Positions 23,220 to 33,312 of a stretch of 64,000 nucleotides of DNA are shown one piece after another. This stretch comes from Hofstenia miamia (lineage: Eukaryota; Xenacoelomorpha; Acoela). The stretch's first letter is position 1. Each line of letters opens with the position of its first letter. The stretch covers positions 1,880,860 to 1,944,859 of the forward strand of contig SCFE01000075.1 of assembly GCA_004352715.1 (NCBI GenBank), in the 5' to 3' direction. The notes beneath the pieces were generated by a model, which saw nothing but the letters and a program-made list of their open reading frames with translations, ran no database searches and was not told the DNA's origin. A program made the position numbers and the translations under genes.

Positions 23220-24330
23220 AATATAAAAACAAAAGCCAAGGTTTACGGCAGTGAGGACAGCCACAGGAGATAAAGTAGGCGCAGATGGCGGCGAGGAAAA
23301 AAATCAATGTTCGTTGGAGGGTTGAGAGTCAAGATGTAATTAGCAGCAGCACAAGAACGATTGAAACACGAGTGAAGGGTGCGATGTATCTTGGGGCGAC
23401 GAATGTAGAACGTGATAACACCATCAGAGCGAGTGGAGCAGGAATTAGAGAACTTTTATGAAATCAAAAGGAGCAAGGTCCAATTTGCGAGTGAGCAAAT
23501 GTTCGAACAGGAGATCACAGGCATGGAAGTAGAGTGACAGAGGGAGAGTGGAAAATTTGAGAAGAGCCTCTTTGTATGGCAAGGGAGAGCTCCATTTGAA
23601 AGCATGCTTCTGGAACCATGCCATTGAGTGGAACAAGAAAAGAGAAGGCTCCCAACAGGGAGAAACGTAGAGAAGAATGGCGCGCGAATGGACTTGAATA
23701 AAGAGAGTTTCACAGCAGATGAGGAATTAAAAAGAACATTGCGGAACATTGAGAAAAGTTTTCTTATGAACACCATTGATGTAATCAGGACACACTCACA
23801 CTACAGATTAGTTGGTTGAGTTCTTGACACTGAAATTGAGCGCTGTCAAAACGAGTGGAAAGCGGATATGCGAAGTTCTTATAAAAAAAAACTTGGAAAG
23901 AATCAATGATGCTTGTTTAACCCAAGAACACGTTGCTAATCTTATGGCCAAAGACTACTTGTCAACCAAAGAAACGAAAAGTATTATGAAAAAAGTTAAT
24001 TCGGTAGTCAAATAGTTTAGAAGAACACATATTGTGTCATCAACAACAAGTATTTGAAACTTGCTAGAATTTTCAGTTGTTGAAGACCTCGATCACTCTG
24101 TTAAGTATTGGTTTTCCATTAGGGATATTATCAACAATAAATTGAATTCTTTAGAAGAGATGCAGTTGAAAAGCAGTGCTATTGAGATGTTCGATTGCCT
24201 GAAGCCCTTAGGTGTTGCACTTGATAAGTTTCAATCAAATAAATGTACACTGTCTGCCATATAAGAAATTTGGCAATCTGTAATTGCGGCTGCACCTATA
24301 TATTCATAGATAAATTAAGTAGAAAAAGGG
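23220..24330 (+). pseudogene. hAT-like transposase remnant
   Basis: On the + strand, 23628-24015 and 24061-24330 are coding-like but broken by stops and shifts. KPLGVALDKFQSNKCTLSAI followed, after one in-frame stop, by EIWQSV resembles the 'ALDxLQ...' segment of hAT/ZBED-type transposases. Other parts (LERINDACLTQEHVANLM) are consistent but not diagnostic. Base composition from 23270 to 23700 is richer in G than its surroundings, which also suggests an insertion. No ends were found. Confidence 0.4.
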
Positions 24331-25127
24331 GCGCAATTACTTCCAAAGTCCAGTTAGCTACATATTTATAAAACTATTGTTTTGTGGCCAAAATCTTACA
24401 GCATTGAGGTGTTGGATACTCTGCTGATGAAAACATAATACCAGAGTTATTATAGTACGTTGCGAAACGATCTTCTTACTCAGTACAAGGATGTGAATCG
24501 AGTAACATAGTGGAAGTCCTGGGTATATTTGGGGATTAATACAAAATTGGTGAATGCCCCACAAATTTTTGAGCCTAATCTATAGCTCATTACATTCATG
24601 TGTGTGTTTCCAAAAAGCTGGCATTCCTCCATTACAATTATACCAATGTTATACACAAATGTATACGCTTCTCATAATTTCAAATATGCTGCATATTTTA
24701 AACCCTCAAATACTATTTCTGTCTATTTTTCTTGGAAAAAATATGTTTTTAGCTTAAGTTGAAAAAACATTTAAAACAACCACCCTATTTCTAGTAACAT
24801 GAATTTTTAGTATTACATGTACAGAAAATACAATACATCAACTGGGTAGCAAAACAATGGCGCTTGAGTTGGTATGAAATTATAAGTGTAGGCTTGAGTT
24901 TATGAATCAATAGAAGTTACTGAACATTATTGGAGAAAACAGTTTACCAATGATCCTTTACAATTGCAATTTAGTGTTAGAAAACATTCTCGAATACTTT
25001 GTGATGTTTGTAAGATAAATTTCATTATTTAGCAGACATTTTCTTAATAAACTATCTTAATAAATTTAAATATATTTAGAATCCCAAATTTAAATGAAGA
25101 TCAAATCTACTTCAATGAAATATTCAC
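24331..25127. other. Stretch downstream of the last visible SMC1 exon
   Basis: No SMC1 hinge sequence, splice-flanked exon or recognisable transposon was found on either strand. Confidence 0.5.
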
Positions 25128-25379
25128 CTTAGCAGCTCCGAGTTTTTCAACAACCTCCTCCAACTCTTGATTAATAACAGCGGCCCTCTCATTGGCTGCA
25201 TCAATTTCCTTTTCAAGACCTTCTTTTAGACCACGTTGCTCAGTAATATTGGCTCTTGCGATTTTGATGTAGTCCTCTAAGCGTTCAAGACGATTGCGAT
25301 TTTCATCAACTTCGTTTTGCTTCTGACGTAACTTCGCCTTAACTGCATCATTCTTTCGGCGTTCATTGTCCAAGCGATC
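25128..25379 (-). CDS. SMC1: SMC1 exon 7: coiled coil before the hinge
   Basis: Reads [20 protein letters not shown] and ends VEKLGAAK at donor GTGAAT; 84 codons. The next exon should begin the hinge approach and is not visible. Confidence 0.94.
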
Positions 25380-28352
25380 CTAGTACATATAAAAGATTAG
25401 TTTCATACACAAAATCCACCAACAGAGAATTCGTGATAGTGATTGAATTACGGAATGAGTCTATTGAGCATACAGCAAATTTTAAAAAACCAAACAGCGT
25501 TGACATTGAACAAGCAATATTTTGTCAGTTGAATAAAATACATGACATTCATATTTATTCATCACGATTGAAATCTTAAAATATACAAAATAATTTTTAA
25601 AATTCAAATAACAAAATATGATATGGATAGCAAAACTAATGGAAAAACTCAATTTACATATGAGTTTCTATATTTAGTCTAAGAAGATAATTAATCTTAT
25701 AAAAAACGAAATCAGAATCCCATAATCTAATAGAAAATATCATCAGCATTTCCTAAGGTTTCTTAAGTTTTTGAAGAGAATATGAAATGAGCTAAAAATA
25801 TAGTTTCAAAAGAAAATGATATAAGCTGGACTGTAGTTTTTGAATGAATAAGCATTCGTCAATTTTCTAGTTAAACCTTCGAAAAAAATTAAATCATATG
25901 AGACAAGTACCTGATCGGCTTTCTGTTCTCGGACAATTTTGTCCATTTCACTGCTGAACTTAGCAGCTTGTCTCGACGCAAGATCTTTAAGTTTATTATA
26001 TTCCTTAACTTGGTCTTCTTCTAATTCAAGACTTCTTCCTTGAGATTGCGACTCTTCTTCCAAGCGACCTTCGAACTCAGCGCGACGGTCTTCCACCTAA
26101 ATATAAGTATTTCAGAATTCGATAAATCGTTTTAAAAATAATATTTCGAACCTTTAAAATAGTAGTATATTGTATATACACACTATAATTATATGGTAAT
26201 TATATAAGGCTGCAATTATTAGAAGAAAGGAGATCCTTTTAAGTTAAAAAGCACTAAAAATGACTTAAGTTAGTATTAATATAAATTAAGGCATGCGAAA
26301 TCAAACCTTAACTAATTAATAGTAATAGTATAGACATAATAACCAACCTCTTTCAATTCCTGTTCTAATTGCCGAATTTCCTGCAAGTGAGTTTCATGTT
26401 GTTTCTCTGCTTGTCTCAATGCCTTCTTGGCAGTGTCAATTTTTTTAACAATATGTGTCCACTTCTCTTTAGCTTTTATGTACAAGGGTTTCTTTTTATT
26501 AAGTTCGGCCTCCCGTTCTCGCATTTCTTTTTCAATGGCGGCCAATTCACGAGCCATTTTCCCAGACTCCTTTTTCAAANNNNNNNNNNNNNNNNNNNNN
26601 TTCTTGGCAGTGTCAATTTTTTTAACAATATGTGTCCACTTCTCTTTAGCTTTTATGTACAAGGGTTTCTTTTTATTAAGTTCGGCCTCCCGTTCTCGCA
26701 TTTCTTTTTCAATGGCGGCCAATTCACGAGCCATTTTCCCAGACTCCTTTTTCAAAGCACGGATTTCCTCATCGAATTTTCCTTTCTTGTCATTATGCTT
26801 TTCCATTTCCTAAAAAAATATTCACTAAGAAACTGCTTTAGAAGAATGAATGTTGTTATAAAAATGTAGGGTCCTATTCGAAACATTTAAACAATACTAA
26901 CTATAAAAAAAATAAACCAACGCAAATATTACCTTGGTCTTGGAATGGATTTCGTTATTGCATTTGTCAATTTCGCGTTCATTATGAAAAAGCTTGAAAA
27001 GCGCTAGCTCAACTGCAGAATTAGTAAGATCCTGCTTCAGTTTATTGTACTTTTCAGCTTCTGCCTTTTCAGCTTTAGCCTCTTTCTTCTCAGTAGCGAT
27101 CGTTTTCTTTTTATTGTGTGACTGTTGGGTTTCTTCTTCCGCCCTTTCCATCTCTTGCTTAAGTCGATCATATTCGTCGGAGTATTCTCCTAAAGAATGT
27201 GTAACTAAAAGCAAAGCTTAGATGAAATTATACTAAATTTAAAGAACTTTAAAAATGGGAAATTAGCCCATTTTTCTTTGGAGATTAATACTTCGAAATG
27301 CTTAAATTCGAATTGAATTTATTAGACATAAAATATATTGAATTTGATTGAAGACGAACCTGATCGACTAATTTCCTCGAATAATGCAGTTCGTTCTTTA
27401 GGATTCTTTAAAGCAATAGACTCAACTTGTCCTTGAAAAACCAAAAAATTCCTTGCTTTGATTAAAATGCCAATTTCTTCAAGATAACCTTGGTATTCTT
27501 GTTGATTTACAACCTAAAATACAGAGAACCGTTGCAGACGAATTAAATATTGTAATAGTCTGATTGATAGTTTCATAAGTGTAAATCTAGTTAACAATTA
27601 TATTATTACACCAATATAGTAAATAATTAATCTCGAATTGTAAAACATTCATTAAAATAAAAAGTATTAAAATATAAGCCATTTTATACCAATTGTTTTC
27701 ATAATTTTAGTTATTAAATAGACTGCTACCTTTTTGTTGAATCTGTATTCGGAACTGCTTCCAATCACGGTTCTGGTGAAAATCTTTTCGGTACCGTCGT
27801 CTTCAGAGTAAATCATTGACACAGAAGCACGATTTGAAACAGGCATTTCAACAGGAGCTCCATGTATCAAATCCTTCATTGTTTTGACACGAAGAGATGA
27901 GCTTCGTTCCCCTACATTAACATTTATAGTAAATATTTAGTAATACAATGACTAGCACAAAACTCACATGCGATTTTATGTCTTGAAATTATCAGAGACT
28001 CATTATTCGGTAGTCAATCTTGCGCAATAAATTTTTTTTATAAATATATCGTAAAGATGGAGAAGATATTGCACAGGAACTTAATGGGACATTAAATTAT
28101 TCAATAAATTACCATCCAATTAAATTCGAAAAAATTAAAATTGAAAAATTTCATGTTATGAAACAATAAAGTTATAGCTTCACATTATAATTGCAAAAAG
28201 ATACCTAAAACAAAGCTAATGGCATCCATTAGATTGGATTTTCCTGAACCGTTAGTGCCAATGATAGCTGTGAAATTCTGAAAAGGAATCACAACTTTGC
28301 CTTTGTAGCTCTTAAAATTTTCCAGTTCAATTCTTTCAAGCTTGCCACTCAT
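25128..28352 (-). CDS. SMC1: SMC1 cohesin subunit, N-terminal 488 residues
   Basis: Seven exons on the minus strand: 28352-28205, 27911-27730, 27513-27360, 27189-26933, 26809-26348 (with an assembly duplication), 26096-25911, 25379-25128. All phases fit once the duplicated 177 bp are ignored. SMC1 pairs with SMC3 in cohesin, the ring that holds sister chromatids and forms chromatin loops. Seen here: start [18 protein letters not shown], Walker A GTNGSGKS (residues 32-39), [15 protein letters not shown], the Q-loop region [20 protein letters not shown] (about 131-150), [13 protein letters not shown], then a long heptad-type coiled coil rich in Lys and Glu, including [19 protein letters not shown]. 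Family members are about 1230 residues, so hinge, second coil and C-terminal ATPase half are missing; they should lie leftward, but only transposons and a gap follow. Confidence 0.96.
25911..26096 (-). CDS. SMC1: SMC1 exon 6: coiled coil
   Basis: Reads [20 protein letters not shown] and ends REQKADQ at donor GTACTT; 62 codons, phase 0 at both ends. EEESQSQGR is an SMC1 signature. Confidence 0.95.
26348..26809 (-). CDS. SMC1: SMC1 exon 5: coiled coil, with assembly duplication
   Basis: Starts [17 protein letters not shown] and ends LEQELKE. The 156-bp block 26424-26579 is repeated exactly at 26601-26756 around a 21-N gap. Removing the gap and one copy leaves 285 nt (95 codons), which matches the family; with both copies the coil would contain a repeated 52-residue block. 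Confidence 0.9.
26424..26756. repeat. Exact 156-bp duplication around a 21-N gap (assembly artefact)
   Basis: 26424-26579 equals 26601-26756. Such identical flanks of a short gap arise when two overlapping contigs are placed side by side unmerged. Confidence 0.93.
26933..27189 (-). CDS. SMC1: SMC1 exon 4: first coiled coil
   Basis: Starts (G)[14 protein letters not shown] and ends IHSKTK at donor GTAATA; 86 codons with regular charged heptads and the landmark [13 protein letters not shown]. Confidence 0.94.
27360..27513 (-). CDS. SMC1: SMC1 exon 3: Q-loop region
   Basis: Reads [36 protein letters not shown] and [13 protein letters not shown], the end of the head before the coil. Confidence 0.95.
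27730..27911 (-). CDS. SMC1: SMC1 exon 2: N-terminal head
   Basis: Reads (G)[17 protein letters not shown], then [17 protein letters not shown], and ends at NKK with donor GTAGCA. Highly conserved SMC1 head sequence. Confidence 0.95.
28205..28352 (-). CDS. SMC1: SMC1 exon 1: start and Walker A
   Basis: ATG at 28352-28350; ends one base into Gly with donor GTATCT. Encodes ENFKSYKG and the nucleotide-binding loop [21 protein letters not shown]1 proteins normally have GPNGSGKS; the Pro is Thr here, which still satisfies GxxGxGKS. Confidence 0.95.
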
Positions 28353-28886
28353 TTCTAAAATAAACTAAACACATTTGAAATTTCAATGATGTTTAAGAAA
28401 ATTAAAATTTTATGTAAAATCTGGCACAGATTCTGTTTGTAGGAATTTCTTATGTATTTATTAGGCTTTGTTAAATGAATGATCCAAATAGCAATCCTTA
28501 ACTATAGAAGTATATAAGTATCCATATTCAAAAGAGAAATTCTTACATATATTGAAGCAAAAATTGTTATACCGCTTCATCTCATGTATGGATATGAGTG
28601 AATTTAGTATATTGCTTTCGTTTTCCCAATGGTTTCTGCATTAAAGCTTGATACACAAAAATTTAAATACCATTTATCAAAAATGTATTGATTAAAAAAT
28701 CAAGAACTCGATGATGAAAACAATTATTTATTAAAAGAGTACACTTGGACCCTAGAAAGTGCGTGAATACCTTAAATTGCCTTTACTCACAATAACCAGT
28801 CGCTCAAATGTTAATATATATTTCCTTTCACTATTGCATTTTGATGCAAATTTCGTTGTGTGTTTTAAGTGAATACATACATACAT

Positions 28887-28928
<42 letters not shown>

Positions 28929-30954
28929 ACATATTCAGAATATTTTTGTATTTTTTTATTGTCAACATTTTTAGGATTAAAAATTATATATATATATTTG
29001 TCTTCCTTGCTAAGAAAAATGGCTCATCATTCTGTGTAAGTATTTCAACAATGCAATACTTTATTTCTAATATATTCTAAAAACATCTGTGTGCAATAAT
29101 GTATTCTATTAATGAAAAGAATTGAGCTAATTTCATAAAATTTTTCAGTTATTAATTTGTATTCGTTTTTACGAACATTGACAAAATATAATGTTAGATT
29201 TGAGAAACGTTTTTAAAAGTAGTGATGGAATAGTGTTACTGCAGATGTCTCAATTTCGTTTGTCTCTAATTTAATGATACGACCAGTTTGCAATAGACCT
29301 ATACTAAGTAGAAATAAATTTAAGACATTTAATAAAATAAGAAGGCTATGACCAAATTCCCAACTGTAAAATATTTCAACAAACACAGAAAAAGCATGTG
29401 ATAATTAATCAGCCTAATATTTTACGAAACTGCAACAACGGTATGGGAGAGTAGACCTTGCATTAGAAAAAATATTCAACTACTACTAACATGTGATTCA
29501 TGTGAAGAAGTTTTACTTCTCATTTTATGCCATGCTTGAATCCATTTTATTCGAGTACTCCGAGGAAACTATGGGCGTATTAGGATTCTTGAGTCATGTC
29601 GGTAATGTTTTGTTACATTGTTAATATCCTACGTATATAATGAGGATCCCAGGATGATAGTATCTCCGATGTTCGCTATGATGACAAATTATGCTGCAAT
29701 AAAGGAAATTCGTGAAGGATGGAAGAACTTCAAAAAGAACATATTTTATTACTGTCCTAATTGTAATGCAAACTTATATAGAAATGATTTTCTATCTATC
29801 ATAAAAAAGTTTGCATGCATTGTTGTTCACATAGTGTAGAATCGGTTGGGTGATTCTAGTGAACAAGAAGAGAATACAGTTTAAACTATTTCCTATTTAC
29901 AAATGCTTCGTTCTTTATATACACTGCTATTAACAATATGTACAAAGCGCGAGGTCTGGCCGATAAATAATAACTACCGGCCGATGCTACAATAGACATA
30001 TTAAAAATTTTCAATTAAGGTATTTTTACAGTACGCCAATGTTTCTAAAAACGAACATGCCAAAAAACAATGTTCTAATATGCATGAAACCTTATGACTA
30101 AAATATTTTTAATGCAAATAATCAAAAAATAAAAAATATTATAAATAAAAAATTCTAGAAATTCAAGTGGTGCTAAATAGGCTAAAATATTCCTGGAATT
30201 TTAATTAGCCTGTGGTTTCAGTTTTCTTGTTAACCACTCAAAATATTAAATTGTTAATCATCTCCTTAAATCTGAAAGAATTTATAGTTAAATATTGGGC
30301 AGTAACTCATGCTATACTCTGTTGTGCAGAATAGTATTTCACTGATTATAGAATGACTAATTGATGCATGCTCATCAATTGTAAGCAGTAATCTATATAA
30401 TTCGAGGAAATTACTATTTCAAAATCTAATGTATGTAACTTTCTTAAATTACTAACATAACTGCAAAATTCAAAATAGATGTCTAGAGTGGCGCTGACGC
30501 GTGGGAGATTCTTCCACAGTACACAGTTTTTTCCTATGAATATTTACAATATGAGGTTGTGATTGAAATATGTAATTAGAAATATCCGAATTTCACAAAA
30601 TTTATAACCGATTTTCATAAAGAACAGACGGTATTGTAATAACAGCACAGTGGGAACAAAAATAATTGTGTAAAAATCTATTTTAGGTAAGAAAACACAG
30701 ATTTTTTTACAAACAAGAGGAGCCTAAGCACACCCTCGTTTCTAGTTTTTACGCCAATTCATGTTTGCAATATATGCGGGAAACAAAACGGTTTACAAAA
30801 TTTTGTAAACGCAGTAATAATTTTTTGTAAATATAACCGTTTGCTTTAAGTTGTTTTAAGTATACTTGCTGGTATCAATTCTAGTTTAGTTAACACATTT
30901 ATACATAATTCTTGTTAGCGATAATAATAATCAATAAACTACACCTTTTTCCAA
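28353..30954. other. Region upstream of SMC1
   Basis: Should hold the SMC1 promoter, but no clear core motif was seen. Includes a compound microsatellite at 28875-28931. A 73-codon frame at 29618-29839 has no known motif. No transposon ends recognised. Confidence 0.45.
28875..28931. repeat. Compound (CATA)n(CA)n(TA)n microsatellite
   Basis: Successive CATA, CA and TA units upstream of SMC1. Confidence 0.9.
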
Positions 30955-31092
30955 TTAAATTGGCACAACTAACATTTAAATTGTCGCAACTAACATTTAA
31001 TATGTCACAACTAACATTTCATTTGTCACAACTAACATTTAAATTGGCACAACTAACATTCAATTTGTCACAACTAACTTTTAATTTGTCAC
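30955..31092. repeat. 21-bp minisatellite, about six to seven copies
   Basis: The core CACAACTAACATTTAATTTG recurs every 21 bp with small changes. Because 21 is a multiple of three, one frame encodes a seven-residue repeat (SQLTFNL-like), but the frame has no support as a gene. Confidence 0.9.
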
Positions 31093-31339
31093 AATTGTAA
31101 ATCATAAATTTAATTACTAATCTTTATTGTTTTAGGGTATTAAAACAAAAAATTTATCTTTTCCGCTTAATTGGCAGGGTTTTTTAAATTTGATCTTCGT
31201 GTTCAAAAATTAGAATGTTTTTTTAAATTAGGAATCGAACCCACTTCTTGACAACTGTATATACACATTGAAAACAAATTATATTTATTAATTCATATTA
31301 TGTAATATATACGAATATATATTTCTAAAAAAGGCATTG

Positions 31340-31358
31340 ATATATATATATATATATA
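31340..31358. repeat. (TA)n tract running into a gap
   Basis: TA repeat at the contig edge before the 1000-N gap. Confidence 0.85.
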
Positions 31359-32358
31359 NNNNNNNNNNNNNNNNNNNNNNNNNNNNNNNNNNNNNNNNNN
31401 NNNNNNNNNNNNNNNNNNNNNNNNNNNNNNNNNNNNNNNNNNNNNNNNNNNNNNNNNNNNNNNNNNNNNNNNNNNNNNNNNNNNNNNNNNNNNNNNNNNN
31501 NNNNNNNNNNNNNNNNNNNNNNNNNNNNNNNNNNNNNNNNNNNNNNNNNNNNNNNNNNNNNNNNNNNNNNNNNNNNNNNNNNNNNNNNNNNNNNNNNNNN
31601 NNNNNNNNNNNNNNNNNNNNNNNNNNNNNNNNNNNNNNNNNNNNNNNNNNNNNNNNNNNNNNNNNNNNNNNNNNNNNNNNNNNNNNNNNNNNNNNNNNNN
31701 NNNNNNNNNNNNNNNNNNNNNNNNNNNNNNNNNNNNNNNNNNNNNNNNNNNNNNNNNNNNNNNNNNNNNNNNNNNNNNNNNNNNNNNNNNNNNNNNNNNN
31801 NNNNNNNNNNNNNNNNNNNNNNNNNNNNNNNNNNNNNNNNNNNNNNNNNNNNNNNNNNNNNNNNNNNNNNNNNNNNNNNNNNNNNNNNNNNNNNNNNNNN
31901 NNNNNNNNNNNNNNNNNNNNNNNNNNNNNNNNNNNNNNNNNNNNNNNNNNNNNNNNNNNNNNNNNNNNNNNNNNNNNNNNNNNNNNNNNNNNNNNNNNNN
32001 NNNNNNNNNNNNNNNNNNNNNNNNNNNNNNNNNNNNNNNNNNNNNNNNNNNNNNNNNNNNNNNNNNNNNNNNNNNNNNNNNNNNNNNNNNNNNNNNNNNN
32101 NNNNNNNNNNNNNNNNNNNNNNNNNNNNNNNNNNNNNNNNNNNNNNNNNNNNNNNNNNNNNNNNNNNNNNNNNNNNNNNNNNNNNNNNNNNNNNNNNNNN
32201 NNNNNNNNNNNNNNNNNNNNNNNNNNNNNNNNNNNNNNNNNNNNNNNNNNNNNNNNNNNNNNNNNNNNNNNNNNNNNNNNNNNNNNNNNNNNNNNNNNNN
32301 NNNNNNNNNNNNNNNNNNNNNNNNNNNNNNNNNNNNNNNNNNNNNNNNNNNNNNNNNN
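31359..32358. other. Scaffold gap of exactly 1000 N
   Basis: Fixed-size N run separating the SMC1 contig from the contig with the NCX N-terminal exons. Confidence 0.98.
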
Positions 32359-33111
32359 TCGCTAGGTTAGTTCACTAAATTTTACTATGAAGAAATTTAT
32401 TTTTATGCCATGGTACAAAAACTAAAATATATACATGAAGAGACATATTAATAGGCTCTTCCAATGGGGTAGAGATGGGTGAGGCCCTTGGGGCGGGGTG
32501 GGATTGAGTAGAGATGAAATCTCGCAACATGGGTTTTGCTAGAACTATTATATAAGGGTGTTTTTATTGATTTCCAAAATCAATTTCCAAAATCAATGAC
32601 AATGGCAAGCAAAGGACATTCCATTTAACTGGGAAACGTTTATTACTGCTACTACTCCATCTCAGAAACAATTCATCTGCATAATGCCGCATTTAGTGAA
32701 AAATAAACAACTTGTCAAAAATGCTTTTCAAAATTATTTATTCTTAACATAGCAAATATCAAGGTGGTTAAAAGTATATTTGAAGGGGACTTAGAAAATA
32801 TTATTATGTTTATTAAATGCTAACAGTAAATCTGAAAAATTACTTTTTTTGCAATTTGATATTTCTTCAAATTTCTGTAAAATAGCTTAATACGTGCAAC
32901 TTTTGCACAAACTTAAGAATCATGAGTCTCTCTTTTTTGATAAACCTAAATAATTTGCTTTCTATTCGACAAATACTATGCTATCACTATGTCACTTAGT
33001 GAGTATTTATCTTTATTTTTATTGTTCAGAAGCTTGTTAGTGCCATCTATCGGTTGAACATTTCAGTCTCTCCAATTGTTTATGAAAAATTGACAATATT
33101 ATGTTTGTTAG
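32359..33111. other. Sequence upstream of the first visible NCX exon
   Basis: No signal-peptide exon or promoter was identified. A short 14-bp direct repeat (TTTCCAAAATCAAT) occurs near 32570-32597. Confidence 0.4.
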
Positions 33112-33312
33112 GCAATGTCTTGTCCAAAAGAATACAAATGCAGCGACAGAGGATTAATTTTGCCAATAACCAACGAATCCGATTGGCCAACATGGGTGCG
33201 TGTTTGCGTATACAGTGCTGGACTTATTTATTGCTTTATGGGCATAGCCATTATAGCAGACATCTTCATGTGTGCGATTGAAAAAATTACATCAAGTACT
33301 CGGAAAATAAAG
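33112..33312 (+). CDS. NCX: NCX exon: outer N-terminus and first membrane segment
   Basis: Begins after TTAG (33108-33111) and ends at donor GTAAGC (33313). From the Met at 33115 it reads MSCPKEYKCSDRGLILPI, then a hydrophobic segment (VYSAGLIYCFMGIAIIADIF) and IEKITSSTRKIK. The TAG just before 33112 means the Met is the start only if this exon is first. Confidence 0.9.

Noticed and set aside
26369-27221. Plus-strand frames over SMC1 exons 4 and 5
   Set aside because: Opposite-strand shadows of coiled-coil coding sequence.
29618-29839. 73-codon frame with a CPNCN motif (zinc-knuckle-like)
   Set aside because: One Cys pair only, no partner pair, no splice or promoter context.
30955-31092. 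CRISPR-like array
   Set aside because: The units are contiguous 21-bp repeats without unique spacers, in an animal genome; it is a minisatellite.
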